Shown here one piece after another: positions 21,838-32,938 of a stretch of 64,000 nt of DNA. This DNA comes from Lumbricus rubellus (lineage: Eukaryota; Annelida; Clitellata; Crassiclitellata; Lumbricidae). The notes under the pieces are model-generated. The model was not told where the DNA came from. It was given only the letters and a program-made list of their open reading frames with translations, and ran no database searches. Position numbers and translations under genes: made by a program. Position 1 is the first letter of the stretch; each line of letters begins with the position of its first letter. The stretch lies in assembly GCA_945859605.1 (NCBI GenBank), contig OX243815.1, forward strand, positions 45,588,193 to 45,652,192, written 5' to 3'.

Positions 21838-23340
21838 CAAAACACCAAGTTTTGTGACGAAGGCCACCCTTCATGGTCCATAGGCCCCATCATTATTATT
21901 ATTTTTTTATTATTGTTGTCTTTATTAATGTTATGATTATTATAGTTATTATTATTATTGAACTATTAAGGCTAAGTGTGGACAGTCAGCCACACATAAC
22001 AAGCATTCGGAAATCTTGTTTCTATCACGTGAGAGCAATAAGTCACATCAAGTAGGCCCTGATTATGAATATGCCACATATCATAACCTGTTCTCTTGTG
22101 TCCTCTCACTTCGATTATAATAATTTGGTTTTTGTTGGTCTCTCAGACCTTGAGCTCAATAGGCTGTAATGCATCCAAAATTCCTTACCAAGGTTAGTGC
22201 TGCATGTCACATTAGAACTATAGTCATGGACAAAAGTTTGCGACCACTATATTTTAATGAATAAATTCACTGAAAAACATGCAACTTTTGAAAAATACTG
22301 ATTATTTAAAGTTTCTGAAGTGCTTATTCAATGTCTAATGTCATCACACAACACTTGGGAAAAAAATTAATACTTACAAACAAATATTTTATCAGAAATT
22401 ATAGTTTACTTGTGTGAAAGTGTCGATTATTTTGGCCAGTTTTCTTCGTAACTGGAATAAATCAGTACTTGACAACGACACACAGAAAGTACAAAAAATC
22501 AATAATTATTTCTAATTTTTGACTATTTGGGGTCATTTAATGTCACTACAATAAGAAATAGCACTGAGGATTAGTATTTAAAGTCATAAACTTAGTTTTT
22601 GATAACAGTTTGAATGTGCTGTACGACATCGATTTGGCCATATTTGGCAGAACTCAAGTGTTATCTCGTGCACCCACACAATCTTGATTCATTTGATCAA
22701 GTCAGCCTCAGAAGTTGGATTATGAACAGAGAGATTCTGTTTCATTACACCTACTGTCCAGACATTTTCAATAATGTTCCAGTCTGGACTGCCACCAAGT
22801 CCTGGTTTCAGCAGTGGAATGCCCTTCTGCTTCAGGAAGGATTTGGGAGCCTTTATGCCATGTCACGGTGCCCTCATTCTGTTGGAAGTGGCTGATGTTT
22901 TCAGGTGAAAGCACATTCACACGATTCAACAGTTTCTACAATTCTACAGTTCCTGCTGGCATGTGAGACAACCGCCTAATAAAGGCCATAACCACCAGCA
23001 TGTCATACAGAAGCAGGCATCGAATGTCATGGTGTGGGGAGCAGTGTTGGTTGCTCAAAAGAATGGACTCTGGATAATGCCAGAATGCCAGAGATCACTA
23101 GGATAAATGGAAACATCTATCTTAACATGATACAAGAGATGGGCCACCTTGCATTGGTAAAAGGCCATCAAATCCTGGCTGAAGAAGAAGGGCATTCCAC
23201 TGCAGGAGTCATGACCTGGCTGCAGTCCAGACTTGAGAATCATTGATACTATGAGCAGAAGGTCTCTACTCATAAATTCAACTCTTGAGGCAGACCTGAT
23301 CAACTGAATCAAGACTGTGCATGTGGGTGCATGAGATGAT
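21838..23340. repeat. Duplicated segment, copy 2 (partner at 5,925-7,697)
   Basis: Starts at about ACCAAGTTTTGTGACGAAGG and continues collinear with copy 1 through GGCTAAGTGTGGACAGTCAG and the Tc1. It lacks the copy-1 SINE and has a deletion of about 50 bp near 23,140. Confidence 0.85.
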
Positions 23341-23671
23341 TCTTCTTATTGTGGTGACCATAAATGACCCACATATAGTCAGAAAAATTAGAAATAATAA
23401 TGATTAATTTTCGACACTGTCAGTGTGTCGGTGTCAAATCACTGATTTATTCCAGTTACGAAAAAAAACTGGCCAAAATCGACACTTTCCCACAAATAAA
23501 CTATAATTTCAGATAAAAATATTCATTTGTAAGTAATAATTTTTGTTAACAGTGGTGTGTGACGACATTAGACATCGAATAGGCACTTCAGATAGTATAA
23601 ATAATCAGTATTTTTGAAAAGTTGCACTTATTCATCAAAATATAGTGGTCGCAAACTTTTGGCCATGACTG
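22221..23671. mobile_element. Palindromic Tc1/mariner element, copy 2, both ends present
   Basis: TIRs TAGTCATGGACAAAAGTTTG (left) and CAGTCATGGCCAAAAGTTTG (right, reverse complement) are flanked by TA at 22,219 and 23,672. Similarity of the two arms continues far inward (TTTATCAGAAATTATAGTTT, GGCCAGTTTTCTTCGTAACT, then the transposase C terminus), so each arm is about 550-650 bp. The deletion at about 23,140 removes the QQD aspartate present in copy 1. The centre reads VMVWGAVLVAQKNGLWIMP on the plus strand. Confidence 0.85.
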
Positions 23672-23694
23672 TAGACATTAGCCTTACTTCATCA

Positions 23695-23960
23695 TTCACT
23701 CATTCATTTATTCATTAACTGCATTTGTATAGCACCTCTTCAAGGAAAATGCTCAGAGGCGCTTCCAACCCGAGTGTGGCTAAATAAAACTGTCTTAAAA
23801 TGAGAGAGGAATGCCTGAGGATTCCTAGAAAGGGAACAGAGGATAAAAGGGGAGGCCATTCCAGGTTGAGGCTACTACCACCAAGAAGGCACGGCTCTTT
23901 ATAGCAGAAGTACTAGCAGAAGGAACTAAGAGCGCTTTTAGTCGAACAAAGAGAACAGAA
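23695..23960 (-). mobile_element. LINE 3' end, degenerate
   Basis: Reverse complement has STWNGLPF followed by broken frames and the AGCGCCTCTGAGCATTTTCC / GTGCTATACAAATGC tail, then GAATGAATG repeats. Confidence 0.75.
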
Positions 23961-23969
23961 ATGGCATGC

Positions 23970-24320
23970 ACTAAGGGTAGGGCTAACTCAGCTGCATTGG
24001 CTTCCTGATATGTTCCGGTTAAAATTCAAATTGGTCGGTTTGAACAAATCCCTAAGCAAAAGTACACCTACCGAACTGCAGTCACTACAAACTCCATACA
24101 TTCCTCCTTGTTGCCTCTGATCATCAAGTATGGATATTTTAGATGAGCCCCAGTTATGGGCCCATGTATATTCCATGCCTTTGAACCCAGAGAATGGAAT
24201 CGGCTTCTATTCTTGCTTTGTAGTTCTCAAATTCATATCCAAAAGTGGCTCAAAACTCACTAAATATTTGTTCCTCGCTTTCAAGCACATAGATATCTAA
24301 CTTCCTCTTTTGAAGACTTA
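23970..24320 (+). mobile_element. LINE reverse-transcriptase C terminus, plus strand
   Basis: The frame LHWLPDMFRLKFKLVGLNKS then LSKSTPTELQSLQTPYIPPC has the 'LHWLPV..R..FK' signature of CR1/L2-type elements; a stop interrupts it and the end reads SKSGSKLTKYLF. Confidence 0.7.
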
Positions 24321-24379
24321 GAATCAAATTTCAATGTGCTATTGCATGCTTTAAAAATGTATGTCGTCCTTACCTTAGA

Positions 24380-24720
24380 CCTTCCAGTGCAGAGTTGCAA
24401 TCGAGCAACGCATTGTCTACGATTCTCTGTCCACCGCCATCTCAACAGCGTCGTTCCACATCATCTCCAGACATCGAAAATCCTCTCGAAGAGTCTCCAT
24501 CCAGCTTTTCCAAGGTCTCCCTCTTCTGTGTCTCTCCCTACATGACCCATGTTGTTTGTTTTTCTCTTCTGTCCTGATCCATTCTTATCACGTGTCCCAT
24601 CCACTTTAGTAGCCACTTCCTGATGTTCCTCTCCAGGTTCTTCTGTCCTGTCTTTTCTCTAATGCTTTCATTCGTTAGCCAGTTACCTGTAATAATATTT
24701 ACATCATAATATAATAATAA
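24380..24720 (-). mobile_element. LINE C-terminal fragment of another family
   Basis: Minus strand: REKTGQKNLERNIRKWLLKW, MGHVIRMDQDRREKQ, then in another frame RHRRGRPWKSWMETLREDFR and EMAVDRES. 'W.GHV.RM...R' followed by 'GRP.K.W...L..D......A.DR..W' is the usual close of many LINE ORF2 proteins. At least one frameshift and one stop. Confidence 0.75.
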
Positions 24721-24838
24721 CAACAATGATAATAATAATATGCTATCGGGGTAGATATTGCATTTGGATGTTTGCAGTTGCCTCCAGGGACAAACTAAAC
24801 AGAAGCCATGTATAAGAATCCATCCATTCGCATAATGC

Positions 24839-25055
24839 ATTGTGAGGCATGATGGTGGATGGGTATGTTCGGTGCCGGAAGATTGTGGGTTTCGAATCCA
24901 TCTCAAGCCACCGCACAAGGGCCCTGAGCAAGTCATTCACTCACAATTGGCCATGTGCTTCAGTGTGAAACTCCGATTCAGTGTCCGTGCTATAGTCAGA
25001 AGCACCTCTGAGAAGATTCGTTAAGGGGCGCTATAACAATTGCTCATACATACAT
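24839..25055 (+). mobile_element. tRNA-derived SINE (family 1), diverged copy
   Basis: Head with GGTTTCGAATCC B-box remnant, CAAGTCATTCACTCACAATT, GTGAAACTCCGATTCAGTGT, then the tail AAGCACCTCTGAGAAG...AAGGGGCGCTATAACAATTG and CATACATACATAA. Same order as the 6,180 copy. Confidence 0.85.
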
Positions 25056-25107
25056 AAAGTCAGCAAAGCGGCCAACAGGATAACAAAGGTAAGGCGTAAA
25101 AAAAAAA

Positions 25108-25523
25108 GTTGTGTTTCCGGTAACCCGACCGACCCTCTTTTATGGCCGCGACCCAAATAATTTTGTGAAAAAATTTTATTAAAAAAAAAATTTTTAATAA
25201 AAAAAATTTTTTTTTTGAAAAAAAATTAATTTTTTTTTTAAAAATTATTTTTTTTACATTTATATTGACATAACAGAAAAGACGTCAACAAAATGAAATT
25301 AATAGGACTGATTTCTAGAGCAGTTTTAGGTGCAGACAGTCGGGAAATAGGCAGTTTATACTTGCTTAGAAAAGGTACTTTGTTGCAGCGTGTACCATTG
25401 TGCAAAAAAGACTAGCGGGGTATACTTTTTCGGATAGTCACTGCATAAAAATATTTTACAAAATAAAAATATTTTCCGACCTACCGACCCTATTTTTTTC
25501 AGCTCTGTTACCGGAAACACAAC
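25108..25523. mobile_element. MITE with 17-bp inverted repeats GTTGTGTTTCCGGTAAC
   Basis: Perfect GTTGTGTTTCCGGTAAC at the left and its complement at the right; both are followed inward by CGACC-rich sequence (CCGACCGACCCT and, on the other strand, AGGGTCGGTAGGTCGG). The centre is A/T homopolymer runs. No clear target-site duplication. Confidence 0.75.
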
Positions 25524-26400
25524 ATTTATTTTTTTAGGCCTAACTTTCACAGATGAGAACAGACTTTATTTTAATAAAACCTGTCAAATTCCATGTTAAA
25601 TCAGCAACAATTTAAAACATTATGAAACTCAGCATATTTTAATGAAGTCCTGCACTATTAACAACCGGGTACGATAATAAATTATTCACAGCCTTGAATG
25701 TGAGTGCTAATGATCGAGACATAATGTTCTGACTTCGGTCCATATCCAATAAGTCTTAGGAGAGTTTTTATTCTTCAGGCAAACGTGTAGCATAGCATTC
25801 TAAATTACTTGCCCACAGTAGCACTATCATTTTTCATCAATTCAACTTCTACTGTGGGAAGATTCTTTTATCCGGATTCTGCTTATGATATATATAGAAG
25901 TCTTTATATGGTAGATGTTAACGTCGGCTAGGTAGCCGACATGCAGCAAGTAAACGCTATGGCTGTCACATTTCGGAGCAGAATAAAGCGCTCCGACATA
26001 CTACGATCGATAGCGCAATGTTTACGCAAAAGTAAGTGATCAAAAGACCATGAAAACGTACATTTTCTGAAATATTAATAAACTTAAAATTAAGCTAAAG
26101 AACATGTCATGTGCAACTAAATTGATTGATCTTAAACACCAACCCTCTGTTTACCAATTCAAACACACATGTTTCAGCAAGGAACAGAGAACTTAGGAGC
26201 ATAAAATCAAGACGCATTCTGGTTTGGCTCTACCTACAACCAAAATGGCCTATAATGGTAGGTTATTATGTTTAAATAGTAGAAAAAGTCGTAGAACTCT
26301 GAGTCAGTAAAAGTAACTACTAAGAAATATCCTGTTGCTGGTAGCCGAAATAATATTACAAAATGTTTATGCGCTATTTTTAGTCCTGACCATCGCTATA
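25524..26400. other. Intergenic, no gene seen
   Basis: AT-rich; no exon-like frames and no repeat I recognise. Confidence 0.5.
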
Positions 26401-26406
26401 CTCAGG

Positions 26407-26408
<2 letters not shown>

Positions 26409-26440
<32 letters not shown>
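26409..26440. repeat. (AT)n microsatellite
   Basis: Sixteen AT units just before the hairpin at 26,447. Confidence 0.95.
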
Positions 26441-26442
<2 letters not shown>

Positions 26443-26446
26443 CATG

Positions 26447-26499
26447 ATAAACTATAGGGCCTAATTGTCGGACGACTACAATTAAGCCCTATAGTTTAT
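26447..26499. repeat. 22-bp stem hairpin adjoining FB3
   Basis: ATAAACTATAGGGCCTAATTGT (26,447-26,468) pairs with 26,478-26,499 with one mismatch around a 9-nt loop. It ends one base before the GGTTCCACG terminus of FB3. Confidence 0.6.
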
Positions 26500-26500
26500 T

Positions 26501-27109
26501 GGTTCCACGACAACTGGTCTACCGACAACTCGTCTACCCACAACTCGTCTCCGGACAATTGGTCTAACAACAACTGGTCTACAGACGAATAGTATTGATG
26601 AAATAGAAGCTGGATTTACAAAAATGGGTTTTTAGCCTAAATGGAAGCTGGATTGATGATTTTCATTCATGTATTCCAACATGCACCCATTTCTACTTCA
26701 AATCTAAAAATACTTTCAGCCAGCTTCTATTTCTCGCCTGTTATTTTAGTCAATCCAGCTTCTATTTCAGATATAAAAATACCCTCATCCAGCTTCCATT
26801 ACTTAAGCGGTTTTATTATCAATCCAGCTTCTATTTGAGATCTAGAAATACCTTCATCCAGCTATTATTTATTATGCGTTATTTTCGTCAATCCAGCTTC
26901 TATTTCACCTGTAAAAGAACCATCATCCAGATTCCATTTCTCTTGCGTTTTTTCATCAATCCAACCTCCACTTAACCTAAAAAACTGTCATCCAGCTTCA
27001 ATTTCTTAAGCGATTTATCAGTTGCCAGTAGACCAGTTGTCGTTAGACGAATTGTCCGGAGACCACTTGTCGTTAGACGAGTTGTCGGTAGACGAGTTGT
27101 CGTGACACC
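26501..27109. mobile_element. Foldback element FB3
   Basis: Termini GGTTCCACGACAACTGGTC and, inverted, GGTGTCACGACAACTCGTC. End arrays have 15-bp GACAACTGGTCTACC-like units. The core 26,640-27,020 is tandem ATCCAGCTTCTATTT / AGATATAAAAATACCTTC units. No matching 9-bp flanks. Confidence 0.8.
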
Positions 27110-27380
27110 CTGTACTGTAGATAGCTACTATATACTTACTTACTTTACATGACAGCTTATTTTAGCTACTTACCAAGTGTAATCGGACACTTTTAATGTG
27201 TTCTTTAGCTTATTTAAGCTTATTAATATTTCAAAAATATACGTTTTCATACTCTTCTGATCAAAGACTGACTTACCTATACTTACTTTCGCGAAAAAAT
27301 TGGGCTATCGATCGTCGTACATCAGAGCACTCTATTCTGCCCCAATCTGTGACGGCCATAGTTTTTACTTGCTGCATTTC

Positions 27381-29774
27381 GGTTCCACGACAACTGATTC
27401 ACAGACAACTGGTTCACGGACAACTGGTTCACGACAACTGGTTCACGACAGTTGGTTCACCGACAGCTGGTTCCCCGGCAACTGGTTCACGACCAAATGT
27501 TCACTGCGAATTTTGTTTAGTCCCTGGTTATTGTCGCTAAAAGAGAAGTTGGATTGATGAAAATAACTCGTGATAAATCGAACACACTGCAGACTGTTGA
27601 TAGCCTCGCTGCAAAAGAGACCGAGGAAAAGAACGTTTCCTGAATGAAGTTGCACTGATGTAAATAATGCTTGTAAAAATTGAAGCCGGATGCACGAAAC
27701 AATCGCGTTGATGACTAGAAGTTGGATTGATGAAAATACTTCAATTTTAAATAGAAGTCGAATTTAGACTGACTAAAATCGTCTTATTAAAATTGGAGCG
27801 ATTGGAGTAAAGGAAGCCGGAATCAGTATTTTTTTACCTGAAATAGAAGCTGGATCGATGAACATCTTTTTTATTTAATTGGACCTGGATGAATGAGAAT
27901 GTTCTTGCTTAACTGGAAGCTGGATGGATGAAAATTTCTTGCTTAAATTGGAGCTGGATGTTCTTCCTTAACTGGGAGCTGTGAAAATCTTCTTGCTTAA
28001 CTGGAAGCTGGATGGATGAAAATGTTCTTGCTTAAAAAGGAGCTGGATGGATGAAAATGTTCTTGCTTAAATTGGAGCTGGATGGTTTATGTTCTTCCTT
28101 AACTGGGAGTTGGATTGATGAAAGTGTCCATGCTTAAATTGGTGCTGCATGAAAATCTTCCTTAACCCGTTGGAGGTGAGGTGGGGTATGTCACACCCCA
28201 GAGGTATTCTACTTTAATTTTTTTGTGGAAAACGTCAAACCATCTTGGATTAATTTTTTCTACCTCTGTGAATATGAAATATGGACACTTTACCAAAATT
28301 TCAGGAATTTTGAACGAATATTTTTTTAAATTTTAATGTATATTTAAAGAAAATTGCAATTTTTCGTATGCAAACGGAACTTACACGGGCAAAGTACACA
28401 ATTTATGGGTTCACCTTCTGGCCATCTATTAAGGATTGAAAACAGATATTTGTTCGTGATAATCGCCTGTTTAGTTGATAATTGATCATAGAAGAATAGT
28501 TTAACTCAAATTAATGTTTTCCATTTGATATCGCGACTTGAAAATAAAAATATGTGCTGGGGTTTGTCAGACCCCACCTCACCTCTAACGTTACAATGCG
28601 TCACCTCACCTCCAACGGGTTAACAGGGAGCTTGATTGATTAAAATGTTCTTGATTAAATTGGAGCTGGACGGATGAGAATGTTCTTGTTTAACTGGGAG
28701 CTCGATGAATGAAAATGTTCTTGCTTAGATTGCAGCTCTATGGTCCTAATAGGTGAAATAGAAGCTGGATTGACAAAAATAACGCTTGAGAAATGGAAGC
28801 CAGATTAATGATAACACGCTTGAGAAATGGAAGCTGGTTTAAGGTATTTTTATATCTGAAGTGGAGGCTGGATTAAGGCAGTTTTAAACATATCTGAAAT
28901 GGAAACTGGATGAAGGTATTTTATGGCAAAAATAGAAGCTAGATTGACGAAATTAACGCCTGAGAAATGGAAGCTGGATGAAGGATCCGAATAGGCGAAA
29001 TAGAAGCTGGATTGACGAAAATAACGCTTTCACGTCCAGCTTCCATTTAAGATATAAAAATACCTTCTTCCAGCTTCCATTACAGATATAAAAATAACTT
29101 AATCCAGCTTCTATTACAGATATAAAAAATAAATAACTTGATCCAGCTTCTATATCAGATATAAAACTACCCTAATCCAGCTTCTATTACTCAAGCGTTT
29201 TATCAGTAATCCAGCTATACCTTAATCCAGCTTCTATTTATGATATAAAAATACCATAATCCGGCTTTCATTTCTCAAGCGTTAATTTCGTCAATCCAGC
29301 TTCTATTTCAGCCATAAAATACCTTCATGCAGCTTCCATATCTCAAGCGTTAATTTCGTCAATCCAGCTTCTATTTAAGACACAAAAATACCTTCATCCT
29401 GCTTCCATTTTTCAAGCGCTAATTTCGTCAATCCAGCTTCTATTTAAGACACAAAAATTCCTTCATCCAGCTTCCATTTCTCTAGCGTTAATTTCGTCAA
29501 TCCAGCTCCAATTTAATGCAGCACATTTTCGTCAATCCAGCTTCTATTCCTGTATAAAAACACTCATTCCGGTTTCCGTTACTACAACGTTATTTTCAGC
29601 GATCCAGCTCCAATTTTAACAAGAAGATTTTTATCAATCCAGCTTCAAGTTAAGCAAGAACATTTTCATGCGTCCAGCTCCACTTTATTTGGTCGTGAAC
29701 CAGTTGTCGGTGTACCAGTTGTCGATGAACCAGTTGTTGTGAGCCAGTTGTCGTGAACCAGTTGTTGTGAGACC
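27381..29774. mobile_element. Foldback element FB4, 2.4 kb, with nested MITE
   Basis: Termini GGTTCCACGACAACTG and, inverted, GGTCTCACAACAACTG; CTGCATTTC lies outside both ends (from 27,372 and from 29,775). End arrays are 15-bp GACAACTGGTTCACG units. The core is itself inverted: from about 27,540 to 29,030 the units read AAGCTGGATTGATGAAAAT, and from about 29,030 to 29,690 they read ATCAATCCAGCTTCTATTT. A TTAA-flanked MITE sits in the left half. Confidence 0.85.
28166..28619. mobile_element. piggyBac-type MITE inside FB4
   Basis: TTAA at 28,162-28,165 and 28,620-28,623 flanks 18-bp perfect inverted repeats CCCGTTGGAGGTGAGGTG. No open frame. TTAA duplication and a CCC start are piggyBac features. 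Confidence 0.85.
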
Positions 29775-30029
29775 CTGCATTTCGGCTATCAATTACACGC
29801 ATTTATAATGAAATTAGTTTAAGATTGTTTTTAGATTGCTTATGTCAATAATAATTGTTGCTTTATGAGTGTCTTGTGAGAACATCTTAAACAGAAATGC
29901 ATCTTTGGGGATCAACAAGATTCCGTGAAAACCGAAACCACTGAACATACACAAAAGTACGATTCCCATTAGGTAATCTATTGTTTAAGCGTAGAAAATT
30001 ATTCGCTCTTTGCACGATTATTATTTTTA

Positions 30030-30600
30030 ATAAGTTCAATTTCTAGTGTAGCCAGAATCATTTTAATTAATACAGAGCTCTTTAAGCAAGAATTCATTTA
30101 ATCAATCTCGCTTATATTTCGGCAGCAATTATTTTTCAGCAACATAACTACTATTTAATTCAAAAAATTGTTAATCAATCCAGCTTCGATTTCAGCAGGA
30201 TTATTTCCATAAATCCCACTTCTATTTATATAAAAATTATTTTCATCAATACGACTTCTATTTAGCAATAATTATTTTCGTAAACCGACTTGTGTTCGGC
30301 CAACACTGAAACCCATGCAATGGCGAATAATTTCCGACGCTAAAACGATATATTACCTACCCTTAAACAGTTTTATCATAGAAAGCGGCCAAACCCCGAA
30401 AATTATTCAGAGATAAATTGAAGACATGGCATAATAGACCAATTAAGTATTTACTGCCAACACAGTCATAGTGTATATAAATGACTAGGTTCTATGAATA
30501 TTGATTCGGGGATCCGGCCAAATTCGAATGGGGTTTCGGGAATTTGGGCTGCAACCAACTTCTATTTAGCAACAAAGCTTTTCATCAATGCGACTTGTAT
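30030..30600. repeat. Degenerate core-type array without FB ends
   Basis: Scattered CAATCCAGCTTCGATTTC, ATCAATACGACTTCTATTT and CAACTTCTATTTAGCAAC units resemble the FB core, with no GACAA arrays beside them. Confidence 0.6.
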
Positions 30601-31195
30601 TCGACCAACGCTAAAACCGCTGCAATGACGAGTAATTTACGACGCTTAAAAACAATACGTGTATAGTTTTTATTCCAACGCACTGTTTTCAAAGTAATCC
30701 GATACGTGGGTTTATTATCTACAATATTAAACAGACTTTATCCGTTTTTAGTGAGACCGCAAAGCTAACAAGTCTGAAGAAAGTTAATGTAAAATACTTA
30801 CAAAATGCGTTGATTGTAGACAGACGTCTGATATGGCACTAAATATATAAAAGCCTACGAACAATACTTCCAGTATGACCATATTTGTCATTTAATGTTA
30901 ATGTTATTATTATTTTAAGTAATGTGGATTCGATTCGAATCGAATCGAATCGATCAGAGAACATAAATCAGTAATCGAAAAACGGAAGTGTCACTACTCA
31001 AAGCACGTCATCTCATTTGCATAATTTTATTATCGACTGTACCGCCGATCCTGGCGATTCTGGCGGTAGGTTCGAAGAACGGCATATACCTCGGTGACTT
31101 CTTCGACTTAAGGAGGCCCATACGACTAAAATATCGAACCTCCCTCGGCAGATACAGTCTGGTCCCATGCATTTAGGATGATTCCTCGTTCCACT

Positions 31196-31197
31196 CT

Positions 31198-31259
<62 letters not shown>
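31196..31259. repeat. (TC)n microsatellite
   Basis: About 30 TC units. Confidence 0.97.
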
Positions 31260-31262
<3 letters not shown>

Positions 31263-31340
31263 AAAGCCCATATGCTGAACAGTAGGCTATGTAGGTCTAC
31301 GTGTAATTGCGCATCAAGATATGCATACACACGCGTAGGC

Positions 31341-31344
<4 letters not shown>

Positions 31345-31392
<48 letters not shown>
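31345..31392. repeat. (TA)n microsatellite
   Basis: About 24 TA units. Confidence 0.97.
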
Positions 31393-31395
<3 letters not shown>

Positions 31396-32935
31396 AAACT
31401 TATAAATGCATTCTTGTATGCATGTAAAATAACAACGCAGCTGCTTTTTAATCAGCATTCATATCTCTCATCTCTATGCCCGACCATTCGCTGAACAACA
31501 ATCGCGTAGAACATAATATGATAATTCTGTTATTGATGCGCGTGTCATACATGTAATTTTAAACCTCCTTCGGCTTTGGACGACTTATAACGAAGAAGAA
31601 AATCTGTTGTTCAACAGCGAACTGAACATCTGTTGTAGTCTTGAGGTTCAGAGAGTAAGCACCCAGTATCAATGACTCGTGCAATATGATATTATCATAT
31701 ATACAGGACTCGGCAGTCGTCTTGCTTGCTGAACCTTCCCTAAGGTCAGGCCGTCACAAACGACGTATGGTAGGTTCTATCACTATGCTATAATTCCAAT
31801 ATCCGAATGAACGAATAAACGATTAGAAGAATAGCCAAGACGATTGGATTAAAGAATGATCGACAAATTAATAATCGAATTAATGAAAGCACAAATGAAC
31901 AAACGAGTGACGAACAAAATAAAAGATTTAATGAGCAATTGTTTGAACGAATGAACCGATGAACGAACGAATGATCAAACGAACGAATGAAAGAGAGACA
32001 ATGAACCCAAACTAACCTTTCATCTCAATGTCGTGTTTGCCGAAGATAGAAGTTGAAACCCTTCCTAATAATGATGATGGACTTTGATGTCTTGCTCCTG
32101 ATCACGAGACCTCATGAGTCGCTCATGATCTACTCAGCCTCATGCCTTAATTGGCTGCCATTGTGGGATCAACTTCAAGCAAACTCTTGCTGATTCGGTA
32201 TTGTCCGTATTTCATAACTTGTCTGAACTCAGAAGAAGAAGAAAAAACGTTAACGAGACTAACTCTTTAGACTTTTTCATTTATTGCTTTATGATAAATC
32301 TAAAACAAGTTAGCTGTAAAATCATTCATTTAGGATAGATATCTTCATTCATTCGTTCGTTCATTACAATATTTATCCATTCATTCATTCAGTAATTCAA
32401 TCTAGCTGTTCCCTGCTATGACCACTGCAGTTCTGTAGAAATTCTATTACTTTAATGGGAGTAGGGCTACACCAGCTATTCAAATGGTTAGGCCTACTAT
32501 GATAATTATATTAATTTGCATGAAAATAATCACGTCGTTGGCAATTTACACTGCACCTATACAGTGCGTGAGTAAAAGACATATAATTGAGGATAAATGT
32601 TCACCCAGTGCAAGGCTACAGTTTAACCTTTCTTAATATTTATTCTGATAGACTAGCTATTATAGGCTAATAGTGATAATGCTGGGTCTGAGCTAAGCAA
32701 AACATGCGGGAGAGACCATAATAATTGTAGTGTAATACAGCGGATGTGACATTCCGTTAAATCAACGACATGTAGAGTATCATGACTGCACACTGTATAC
32801 TGAGATAGGCAACATGCGTGGTTACAAAAGGACTCACAGAGAAGAATAAAAGGTGATATGGATGAAGTCGGTATATACGCTTATAGCAATTAAGAGCTGC
32901 TGCCAAATGCACACTGCACAACTATAGGCCTATAA
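31393..32935. other. Intergenic, no gene seen
   Basis: GAAC/GAAT-rich short repeats at 31,800-32,000 and CATT repeats at 32,343-32,395; nothing coding. Confidence 0.5.
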
Positions 32936-32938
32936 TAG

